NCBI GenBank assembly: GCA_030598425.1
Contig: JAUVPY010000221.1
Location: forward strand, 1 to 5,455
DNA from: Anaerolineae bacterium
Lineage (GTDB): Bacteria > Chloroflexota > Anaerolineae > 4572-78 > NAK82
DNA: 5,455 nt
Direction of reading: 5' to 3'
This document shows positions 1-4,466 of this stretch, piece after piece. The notes beneath the pieces were generated by a model. That model was not told the origin of the DNA and searched no databases. It saw only the letters and a program-made list of their open reading frames with translations. The position numbers and the translations under genes were made by a program. Numbering within the stretch: position 1 is the first letter of the stretch; every line of letters begins with the position of its first letter.

Positions 1-165
1 GAGGATAGCATTCAGTGTGCCGACCCGGAGCGACTCGTGACGGGGAATCGTGACATGGTGCTCGCCTCCTTGAGTAGTAGTCAGGCGCATGTGGCTGTCG
101 GTCTGGCGTGTTATTTCGTAGCCATAGCGCCCGAGCAAGACGGCCAGTTCCCCATTCCCCACCAC
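1..165 (-). CDS. hicA: HicA-family mRNA interferase toxin, 3' end cut by the window edge
   Basis: HicA toxins are small double-stranded-RNA-binding-fold proteins that cleave mRNA and are neutralised by the HicB partner. Reading minus from 165 gives 55 residues, open to the window edge. The stretch LLGRYGYEITRQ is followed by the family's SHMRL motif, whose His (residue 25) is the expected catalytic residue. Then come a β-hairpin-like GGEHHVTIPRH and SLRVGTLNAIL, the conserved start of the last helix. Families of this type are about 75-80 residues, so roughly 20 are missing beyond the edge. The start is problematic. The only well-placed ATG (174-176, preceded by GAGG) is in another frame and hits a stop after 21 codons. 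In the toxin frame only GTG codons at 165 or 162 are available, with no good Shine-Dalgarno. It lies 18 nt behind the HicB-like antitoxin stop, in one operon. The family call is firm; whether the gene is functional is not. Confidence 0.75.
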   Translation of the reverse strand, partial: MVGNGELAVLLGRYGYEITRQTDSHMRLTTTQGGEHHVTIPRHESLRVGTLNAIL

Positions 166-183
166 TGAGGCCCCATGGTAGCC

Positions 184-393
184 TCAAGCGGCCACAACCT
201 CCTCGCGTACAGCATGCAAGCGGATCAGGTCCGGCTGTTCCTCGGGATCAAAGTGGCAGTGAGCGGCATCCCGAATGGCCTCTTTGAGTTCCTCCCAAGA
301 ATCGGCTTCGGTGAAGATAGAATGGCCCAAGGCACGAGCGATGTAGCCGCCTTCGACCGCGTCTTCTACCAAAAAAAGGACTTCCTTCGCCAT
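184..393 (-). CDS. Short HicB-like antitoxin (69 aa)
   Basis: A 69-residue protein with the compact βαβ fold expected of a minimal HicB-type antitoxin. A first strand KEVLFLVEDA is followed by EGGYIARALGHSIFTEADSWEELKEAIRDAAHCHF, the usual HicB pattern of strand, strand, then a helix starting after a TEADSWEEL turn. It ends in a short acidic strand and tail. There is no C-terminal helix-turn-helix or ribbon-helix-helix DNA-binding domain, unlike longer HicB proteins, so any autoregulation would need another mode. In databases such proteins are often mislabelled '2-oxoisovalerate dehydrogenase' (recalled, not searched). ATG 391-393 is chosen because GAAGGAG lies 8 nt upstream on the minus strand (402-408); the in-frame upstream Met at 549 lies beyond the promoter and lacks an SD. 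It is the first gene of an operon with the HicA toxin, which matches a toxin-neutralising role. Confidence 0.8.
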   Translation of the reverse strand: MAKEVLFLVEDAVEGGYIARALGHSIFTEADSWEELKEAIRDAAHCHFDPEEQPDLIRLHAVREEVVAA

Positions 394-401
394 TCCTTTG
401 T

Positions 402-408
402 CTCCTTC
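402..408 (-). promoter_or_regulatory. Ribosome binding site of the short HicB-like gene
   Basis: GAAGGAG on the minus strand, 8 nt before the ATG at 393. This strong Shine-Dalgarno decides the start in favour of the 69-residue protein over the 121-residue upstream-extended reading. Confidence 0.75.
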
Positions 409-427
409 ACAACCTAGACCGGTTATC

Positions 428-441
428 GATCCCCCTGGATC
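428..441. repeat. Short inverted repeat in the leader of the minus-strand hicBA module
   Basis: GATCC-CCCT-GGATC, two perfect 5-bp arms around a 4-nt loop. It lies just downstream of the predicted transcription start (near 446) of the minus-strand toxin-antitoxin promoter. It could be an operator or a small leader hairpin. The arms are short enough for chance, so no function is claimed. Confidence 0.3.
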
Positions 442-452
442 AGCTTGTGGGG

Positions 453-481
453 ATTGTATCATCCTTGTCGCCAATAGGCAA
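453..481 (-). promoter_or_regulatory. Sigma70-type promoter of the minus-strand hicBA module
   Basis: On the minus strand TTGCCT (476-481) is followed after exactly 17 nt by TACAAT (453-458), with a TGn extended -10 immediately before it (TGATACAAT). Transcription should start near 446, giving a leader of about 50 nt before the ATG at 393. Spacing and both hexamers are close to consensus. The only gene in position to use it is the HicB-like antitoxin and the toxin behind it. Confidence 0.7.
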
Positions 482-658
482 GCTCCGCCCAAGTCCGCCT
501 CTTCCCATGACATCATTGAGATTAGTTCAAGCCACAAATGGCAACACAAACAACATAAGCTACCGTTTTCTATGGTGGTGGAGATTTACAGGGAGGCGCG
601 TGAACAGAAGGCATGATGCCTTGGTAGTATGTGGCAGAATTCGGAGCATCTGTCTACT
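482..658. other. Intergenic spacer between the two divergent hicBA modules
   Basis: The plus-strand readings across this stretch start inside the minus-strand antitoxin leader, lack Shine-Dalgarno sequences and show no recognisable domain, so no gene is called. The notable element is a perfect inverted repeat AAGGCA-TGA-TGCCTT at 608-622 (listed separately). The spacer separates two promoters that fire outward in opposite directions. Confidence 0.5.
608..622. repeat. Perfect inverted repeat upstream of the plus-strand hicB promoter
   Basis: AAGGCA-TGA-TGCCTT: 6-bp arms around a 3-nt centre, ending 36 bp before the -35 hexamer of the plus-strand hicB promoter. A regulator site is possible, but the position is upstream of the core promoter and the length is short. 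The function is not established from sequence. Confidence 0.35.
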
Positions 659-687
659 TTGACCGGCTTCCACGACTGTGCTATCAT
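659..687 (+). promoter_or_regulatory. Sigma70-type promoter of the plus-strand hicB
   Basis: TTGACC (659-664), a 17-nt spacer, then TATCAT (682-687), with an extended -10 TG (679-680, TGCTATCAT). The predicted start is near 694, about 20 nt before the GTG at 717, with the Shine-Dalgarno inside that short leader. This is among the best promoter matches in the window and implies the decayed module's antitoxin is still transcribed. Confidence 0.75.
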
Positions 688-703
688 CCATAGGTACAGT
701 TCA

Positions 704-708
704 GGAGG
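704..708 (+). promoter_or_regulatory. Ribosome binding site fixing the hicB start at GTG 717
   Basis: GGAGG, 8 nt before GTG 717. The alternative in-frame GTG at 678 overlaps the promoter spacer and would lie upstream of the transcription start, so 717 is preferred. Confidence 0.75.
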
Positions 709-716
709 TGGCGCTA

Positions 717-974
717 GTGCAAGTCTACGACTTTAAGGTAATACTCGAACCTGATGAAGAAGCAGAGGGATATGTCGTCTCCTGCCCGGCCTTGGCCGGC
801 TGCTATTCCCAGGGAGACACGGTTGACGAAGCACTGGAAAACATCAAAGAGGCTATCTTACTGTGCCTAGAAGACCTACAGGCTCAGAATCAACCTATCC
901 CCGACATGTCCGCGACGAAACCGACCCCAACCATCGCCCCCTCACTGTACCCAACCACAAAACCCTCAAACTAG
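717..974 (+). CDS. hicB: HicB-family antitoxin with an aberrant C-terminal tail
   Basis: An 85-residue protein whose first ~63 residues are a classic HicB partial-RNase-H fold. A strand VYDFKVILEPDEE is followed by GYVVSCPALAGCYSQGDT, carrying the family's CPALxGCxSQGxT signature, and then the helix DEALENIKEAILLCLEDLQAQ and NQPIPD. HicB binds and inhibits HicA. Normally a few more strand residues follow PIPD and the toxin gene begins. Here the reading continues into about 22 residues (MSATKPTPTIAP onward) rich in Thr and Pro and unlike any HicB end. They arise because the frame runs through a hicA remnant in the wrong register. The GTG start is fixed by GGAGG at 704-708. It is probably an orphan antitoxin; whether the altered tail lets it fold and still bind a HicA (for example the toxin of the divergent module) is open. 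Confidence 0.8.
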   Translation: MQVYDFKVILEPDEEAEGYVVSCPALAGCYSQGDTVDEALENIKEAILLCLEDLQAQNQPIPDMSATKPTPTIAPSLYPTTKPSN

Positions 975-1042
975 GATTGCTACGTAAGCTCTTGCGCGAC
1001 GCCGATTTGACGGTAGACGAATTCACAGAATTGCTAAAGTAA
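902..1042 (+). pseudogene. hicA: hicA toxin remnant, 5' end deleted, out of frame with hicB
   Basis: In the frame one base off hicB, codons 902-1042 read RHVRDETDPNHRPL, then TVPNHKTLKLGLLRKLLRD, then ADLTVDEFTELLK and a TAA. This is the C-terminal half to two-thirds of a HicA toxin: the catalytic-site His (HVR), the TVPNH strand, the conserved LKLGLLRKLLRDA helix and a final helix. The first ~25 residues (start codon, first helix and strand) are absent, and what precedes HVR is hicB coding sequence in another frame. An in-frame GTG at 863 keeps the frame open but encodes no HicA-like N-terminus and has no Shine-Dalgarno. The simplest reading is a deletion of roughly 100 bp across the hicB-hicA junction, removing the end of hicB and the start of hicA. 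The toxin is almost certainly inactive. Confidence 0.8.
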
Positions 1043-1084
1043 GTATTGCTGCCATTTGCTAAACTTATGGGTGGCGATGATGCA

Positions 1085-1103
1085 ACTGCAGTTCACGTGC
1101 AGT
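1085..1103. repeat. Perfect inverted repeat ACTGCA / TGCAGT
   Basis: Arms 1085-1090 and 1098-1103 are perfect over 6 bp, separated by 7 nt. It lies about 45 bp downstream of the hicA remnant. There is no adjacent T-tract, so it is not an obvious terminator. It may be a fortuitous or regulatory palindrome. Confidence 0.3.
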
Positions 1104-1247
1104 GGATCGGCAAACCGGCTTTTTAACTCACCCCGCTCAAAGAGGTCACGGCAGATGCCCGCCCGCCCCGGCAGGGTTCTTGAATTCACCCCGGACCCTA
1201 TGGAATTGTGCCGACGTCGCAGGATATCAGACAATTGCCCCTCACTT

Positions 1248-1268
1248 AGTCAGTAAAATGATCTGACT
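1248..1268. repeat. Inverted repeat AGTCAG / CTGACT upstream of the peptidase promoter
   Basis: Two perfect 6-bp arms (1248-1253, 1263-1268) around an AT-rich 9-nt centre. The repeat is centred about 45 bp before the predicted transcription start and overlaps the -35 zone, where the core promoter has no good hexamer. That is a typical place for an activator or repressor site. The regulator is unknown. Confidence 0.35.
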
Positions 1269-1287
1269 CGCTTTTCGACCTTATTTG

Positions 1288-1296
1288 TGATATTAT
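1288..1296 (+). promoter_or_regulatory. Extended -10 promoter of the peptidase operon
   Basis: TGATATTAT: a TGn extension directly followed by TATTAT (1291-1296). No convincing -35 hexamer lies 16-18 nt upstream (the region reads TCGCTT), consistent with an extended -10 promoter or one that needs an activator. Transcription would begin near 1303. This places the ATG at 1295 outside the transcript and argues for the downstream start at 1370. Confidence 0.5.
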
Positions 1297-1369
1297 GGTG
1301 TCAGGATCCGCCGACATTTTGCTTATCGCGACCAGGGAAATAGAATCCTTGTGCAGGACGGTGCATAAT

Positions 1370-2230
1370 ATGGACAAATTGAGTCAGTTGGTTAAACCTC
1401 TGGCCAAGTGGGGTGTGATAATCGGTGTGGTGGTGCTTGCCCTCAGCGCGGTGGGAGGGTATTTCCTAGCTCGAGCGGTGGTGCCCAAGCCCAAGGTGGG
1501 CATCGTTTACTACGTGAGCAACATCGGCGGCATCGACGTGGCTCGGACCCGCGCCTGGTTCGATTATGTACGTCGCCATCCGGAGATTCGCGCCCTGGTC
1601 TTGATCATCAACAGCCCGGGCGGAGGCGCAGCTTCGGGCGAGGAGATCTATTATCAAGTGCGGGCTATGCGCGGTGAGATGCCGGTCGTCGCCGTCATTG
1701 ACCAGTTGGGGGCCAGCGCTGCCTATCGGATTGCCCTTGGCACCAATCATATCTATGCCAAGCCTTCTTCACTGGTGGGCAGCGTCGGCACAGCCTTCCA
1801 GTTGCCGTCGGGTGACACTATTAGCGAACGAGCCTATACCACTGGACCCCACAAGGGGACCGGCTCCAGCACCGAGCTTTATGTCGAAAAGTTAGGCTTG
1901 CTCCACGAGGAGTTCGTCAACTCGGTTATTGCCGAGCGCGGCGAGAGATTAAAGATGGACAGGCTACCTCTCTCCACCGGCGCGGTTTTTATAGGTTTGG
2001 AGGCGCTAGAATATGGCTTGGTGGACGAGATTGGCTCCTCGAACGAGGCCATCAAGAAGGCCGCCTCATTGGCCGGACTGCGTAGCTACGAAGTGGTGGA
2101 CGTCGACGAGGAATGGCAAAAAGAAGTTGAAGCAGAAGAAGCGAGCTTGACCCAGGCAAACCTTGACGTGGAGTTTGGCTCCGACGCGGAATGGCCTGTC
2201 TTTTACCACCTGTATTTTGAGATGGAGTGA
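1370..2230 (+). CDS. Membrane-anchored SppA-like S49 serine peptidase
   Basis: A 286-residue member of the S49 (SppA/ClpP-fold) peptidases, which cleave peptides in or near the membrane with a Ser-Lys dyad. A Lys-bearing N-terminus precedes one membrane helix (about 14-36), placing the catalytic domain outside the cytoplasm. Visible motifs are VLIINSPGGG (77-86), the oxyanion/substrate loop; IDQLGASAAYRIA (110-122) with presumed nucleophile Ser116; SSLVGSVGTAF (133-143); TTGPHKGTGS (157-166) with presumed general base Lys162; and GLEALEYGLVDEIG (209-222), the typical C-terminal signature. The length fits the single-domain Bacillus/archaeal-type SppA rather than the double-length E. coli form. 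The usual SGGYY is replaced by SAAYR. An acidic tail of about 40 residues follows the fold. The first ATG in frame (1295) overlaps the promoter -10, so ATG 1370 is chosen, with AGGA 11 nt upstream. It is first in an operon, 3 nt before the next gene. The family is sure; the substrate is unknown. Confidence 0.85.
   Translation: MDKLSQLVKPLAKWGVIIGVVVLALSAVGGYFLARAVVPKPKVGIVYYVSNIGGIDVARTRAWFDYVRRHPEIRALVLIINSPGGGAASGEEIYYQVRAMRGEMPVVAVIDQLGASAAYRIALGTNHIYAKPSSLVGSVGTAFQLPSGDTISERAYTTGPHKGTGSSTELYVEKLGLLHEEFVNSVIAERGERLKMDRLPLSTGAVFIGLEALEYGLVDEIGSSNEAIKKAASLAGLRSYEVVDVDEEWQKEVEAEEASLTQANLDVEFGSDAEWPVFYHLYFEME
2224..2227 (+). promoter_or_regulatory. Ribosome binding site inside the upstream gene's last codons
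   Basis: GGAG at the very end of the peptidase gene, 6 nt before GTG 2234. It supports the GTG start of the following gene and suggests translational coupling, because the peptidase stop (2228-2230) sits between this site and the next start. Confidence 0.65.
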
Positions 2231-2233
2231 TCC

Positions 2234-4408
2234 GTGCGCAAAATCATCTTCTGGCTAATAGCCGCCCTTGTCATCATAGGGGTGTTCGTGGGTGGTCGCT
2301 ACCTGACCTACTACCGTGGCAGCTACACGCCACCCCCTGCCCCCGACCTTGGAGTAAAGATAGCCGAGAGCGAAAAACTCCCCACCGGCCTACTCGACGT
2401 CGAGCCTATCAGGAGTCGTGGCATGCTCTTGGTAGACCAGGCGCATGCTAACAACTTCTCCAACGATGAGCTAAACGTGTTGCGCGACCGGTTGAGTGCA
2501 CGCGGCTACGATCACGAATTCCTGACTAATACGGATGAGCTGGCCGACCGGTTAAAATATGCAAATGCTATGCTCGTCGCTGCACCCGACAGTTCGTTCG
2601 AAGCCGTGGAGGTCGGCCCGATACGGAACTTTGTGGACAAAGGTGGGCGACTCCTCTTGATCAGCGATCCGACCCGCAATGACGTGGAACACATCAACAG
2701 CCTGGCGGGGCATTTCGGGGTTCTATTTGAAGGCGACTATGTTTATAACCTGGTGGAGAACGACGACAACTACCGTAACGTCATCTTGCGCGACTTCGCC
2801 GAAGACGACCTGACACGCGGCCTGGAGGGTGTGGCTTTCTATTCGGCGTGTTCACTCGCCGCCTCCGGAAACGCGCTCATCACCGGCGATGAAAACACCA
2901 TTTCGAATGTGGAGAGCGTAGGCAACCACCCGGACGTCGCTTCTCTGACCTCCGACGATCAGGTGCTGGCCCTGTGTGACCTGACATTTCTCACCGAGCC
3001 ATACAATGCGGTGCTGAACAACGATCAGTTGGTCGCCAACGTCGCCCGTTTCCTGACCAGCGGCCAACGCACCTTTGACCTATCGGATTTTCCCCACTTC
3101 TTCTCCTCTAGCCTGGACATCGTATTCGGCGATAGTTTCTTGCTCAGCGGCCATTTGGAGCAGGCAGTGGTTCTGAAAGATGCCCTTTTCGCCACGGGCC
3201 GGAAGGCGGCCATCCGCGATGAGGAAGACCCCGATACAGACCTCATTTTCGTAGGCCGTTTCAAGGATGCCGAGAAGGTCAACCATTATCTGAAGCAGGG
3301 CGGGATTTCCATCCTGGATCTGGAAGATGAGAATGCGCTGGCAGACACACAGGCGAGAGCCGCTTCCATCACCGAACGAGAGAGCGACATACTAGAGGAA
3401 GAGGATGGGTTTGTCAGAGGGCGTATAGCCATTGAAGGCGTCGGCGAATTCGAACAGGGCGGCACGTCGCTATTTTACCTGCTTCAAGAACAAGGGCACA
3501 ATGTGTTGGTCGTTCTGACTGACCGGTTCGAAACTACCGAGGACGCTTTTGAATTGCTGGACAGCGGCGAATTCGCGGAGTGCCTTGCCAGCCCGCACCT
3601 GGCGGTCTGCCAGACTCAGGAACCCGGAGAGCCACTTGGTCCCTCGCAGCGGGCGGAGAAGATAGAGAGTATCCTGATAGTTTCCGACGACGATTCGCGC
3701 CCGACCTCCGACGGATCGACGGCGTTCGATGCTTATCTGGCGATCCTGGAAGAGAGCTACCTGGTGTCGACCTGGGCCGCCTCGGAGGAAGGGGAAACCA
3801 AGCTGACGTTGGACGATCTGCAGGCGGTGGATGCCGTCATCTGGACGACGGGAGATTTCTGGGACGATGCGCCCGACGAGGAAGACGCGGAGCTGCTGGA
3901 GAGTTTCATCAAGAAAGGCGGCAATCTACTCATCTCCGGTGGCTTTATCGCCTTTGACTGGGATCACACGTCCTTCATCGAGAAAGTCCTGCACGCCGAT
4001 TATCTGAGTCTTGAAGACCAGAGAGACATCACGCTGGAGGCGCCGGAGCACCCGATTGCCAGGGGGTTTGAGGAGGACCAGACTATCGTGTTTGTCATAC
4101 CTCCTTCGGAAGAGACCTATGCCCCCAATGCCATCGCGCCTCTGGAGGACGCGGAGACCATCTTTGTTCGAGGCCCCGACAGCGAGGCCGAAGACGAGGC
4201 GTCTGTCCTCGCCTTTCAAGATCGGCGCTCGCGAGTGGCTTATATAGGCTTCCCAATGTTCCTTATGCCGGAGGAAGAACAAGCCCGCCTGGTGAATAAC
4301 GTCGTCCGCTGGTTTGGTCTTCCCGAACCGGAACCGAAGGAGACAGAAGAGCCAGCCGAGGAAGAGGAGCCAGCCGAGGAAGAGAAGCCGGCCGAGGAAG
4401 TAGAGTAA
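2234..4408 (+). CDS. Large membrane-anchored protein with two GATase1-like (DUF4350-type) domains
   Basis: A 724-residue, strongly acidic protein of unknown function. Residues 4-20 form an N-terminal membrane helix after Arg-Lys, followed by a Pro-rich linker (32-37), so the rest is predicted to be extracytoplasmic. Domain 1 (about 63-275) resembles DUF4350/ABC_transp_aux: MLLVDQAHANNFS, the helix-strand FVDKGGRLLLISDP (133-146), and the closing VLALCDLTFLTEPYNAVLNNDQL (244-266). Residues 281-385 form a second unit (DFPHFF, SLDIVFGD, DLIFVGRFKDAEKV). A small segment around 408-430 reads GGTSLFYLLQEQGHNVLVVL. Domain 2 (about 476-695) repeats the flavodoxin-like pattern, with FIKKGGNLLISGGF (558-571) and AYIGFPMFLM closing it. 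Neither domain has the Cys of a glutaminase elbow (SDP and SGG in its place), so a binding role is likelier than amidotransfer. Cys450 and Cys459 could form a disulfide. The GTG start has GGAG 6 nt upstream. A Pro-Ala-Glu repeat ends the protein. Confidence 0.8.
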   Translation: MRKIIFWLIAALVIIGVFVGGRYLTYYRGSYTPPPAPDLGVKIAESEKLPTGLLDVEPIRSRGMLLVDQAHANNFSNDELNVLRDRLSARGYDHEFLTNTDELADRLKYANAMLVAAPDSSFEAVEVGPIRNFVDKGGRLLLISDPTRNDVEHINSLAGHFGVLFEGDYVYNLVENDDNYRNVILRDFAEDDLTRGLEGVAFYSACSLAASGNALITGDENTISNVESVGNHPDVASLTSDDQVLALCDLTFLTEPYNAVLNNDQLVANVARFLTSGQRTFDLSDFPHFFSSSLDIVFGDSFLLSGHLEQAVVLKDALFATGRKAAIRDEEDPDTDLIFVGRFKDAEKVNHYLKQGGISILDLEDENALADTQARAASITERESDILEEEDGFVRGRIAIEGVGEFEQGGTSLFYLLQEQGHNVLVVLTDRFETTEDAFELLDSGEFAECLASPHLAVCQTQEPGEPLGPSQRAEKIESILIVSDDDSRPTSDGSTAFDAYLAILEESYLVSTWAASEEGETKLTLDDLQAVDAVIWTTGDFWDDAPDEEDAELLESFIKKGGNLLISGGFIAFDWDHTSFIEKVLHADYLSLEDQRDITLEAPEHPIARGFEEDQTIVFVIPPSEETYAPNAIAPLEDAETIFVRGPDSEAEDEASVLAFQDRRSRVAYIGFPMFLMPEEEQARLVNNVVRWFGLPEPEPKETEEPAEEEEPAEEEKPAEEVE
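4352..4405 (+). repeat. Three tandem 18-bp units coding a Pro-Ala-Glu tail
   Basis: Three consecutive 18-nt copies of CCAGCCGAGGAAGAGGAG, with a few substitutions in copies two and three, encode PAEEEE, PAEEEK and PAEEVE at the C-terminus of the large DUF4350-like protein, right before its TAA. The near-identical codons point to recent slippage expansion. The tail is probably disordered, highly charged and extracytoplasmic. Confidence 0.8.
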
Positions 4409-4438
4409 TCGATCGAGTGCATTCAAAAAGGAGTTGGT

Positions 4439-4463
4439 AAGGGCACCCCTTGCGGGTGCCCTT
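4439..4463. terminator. Bidirectional hairpin between convergent genes
   Basis: AAGGGCACCC (4439-4448), loop CTTGC, then GGGTGCCCTT (4454-4463): a perfect 10-bp, GC-rich stem. It begins 30 nt after the stop of the large operon protein and lies 3 nt past the stop of the convergent transporter gene. No long T-tract follows on either strand (only CTTAATT on plus and CCTTACC on minus), so it looks like a shared, U-poor terminator or an RNA 3'-end stabiliser. Confidence 0.7.
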
Positions 4464-4466
4464 AAT

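Larger units (their letters stand above)
1043..1369. other. Non-coding spacer before the peptidase operon
   Basis: About 327 nt without a supportable gene. The small open frames on both strands (about 66 codons each) have Arg/Ser/Cys-rich translations with no recognisable domain and no Shine-Dalgarno. Contents: inverted repeat ACTGCA/TGCAGT at 1085-1103, a GC-rich stretch near 1155-1180, inverted repeat AGTCAG/CTGACT at 1248-1268, and an extended -10 promoter at 1288-1296. The direct repeat TCACCCCG occurs at 1128-1135 and 1186-1193. The spacer also contains the untranslated leader of the operon (from about 1303). Confidence 0.5.

Noticed and set aside
398..662. Two overlapping plus-strand open frames of about 70 codons in the divergent hic spacer
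   Set aside because: No Shine-Dalgarno and no domain, and they start in the leader of the opposite gene. The promoter placement argues that the spacer is regulatory.
863..1042. Frame-open reading from GTG 863 as a full 59-residue HicA
   Set aside because: The residues before HVR come from hicB in the wrong frame, do not resemble the HicA first helix and strand, and no Shine-Dalgarno precedes 863.
1105..1124. Possible intrinsic terminator (CGG-CAAA-CCG followed by a run of five T) after the hicA remnant
   Set aside because: The stem is only three base pairs plus a wobble, too weak to support a terminator call.
1034..1256. 66-codon open frames on both strands in the spacer before the peptidase operon
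   Set aside because: No ribosome binding site, no recognisable fold, and the frames mirror each other. They were also checked for further hic remnants and none was seen.
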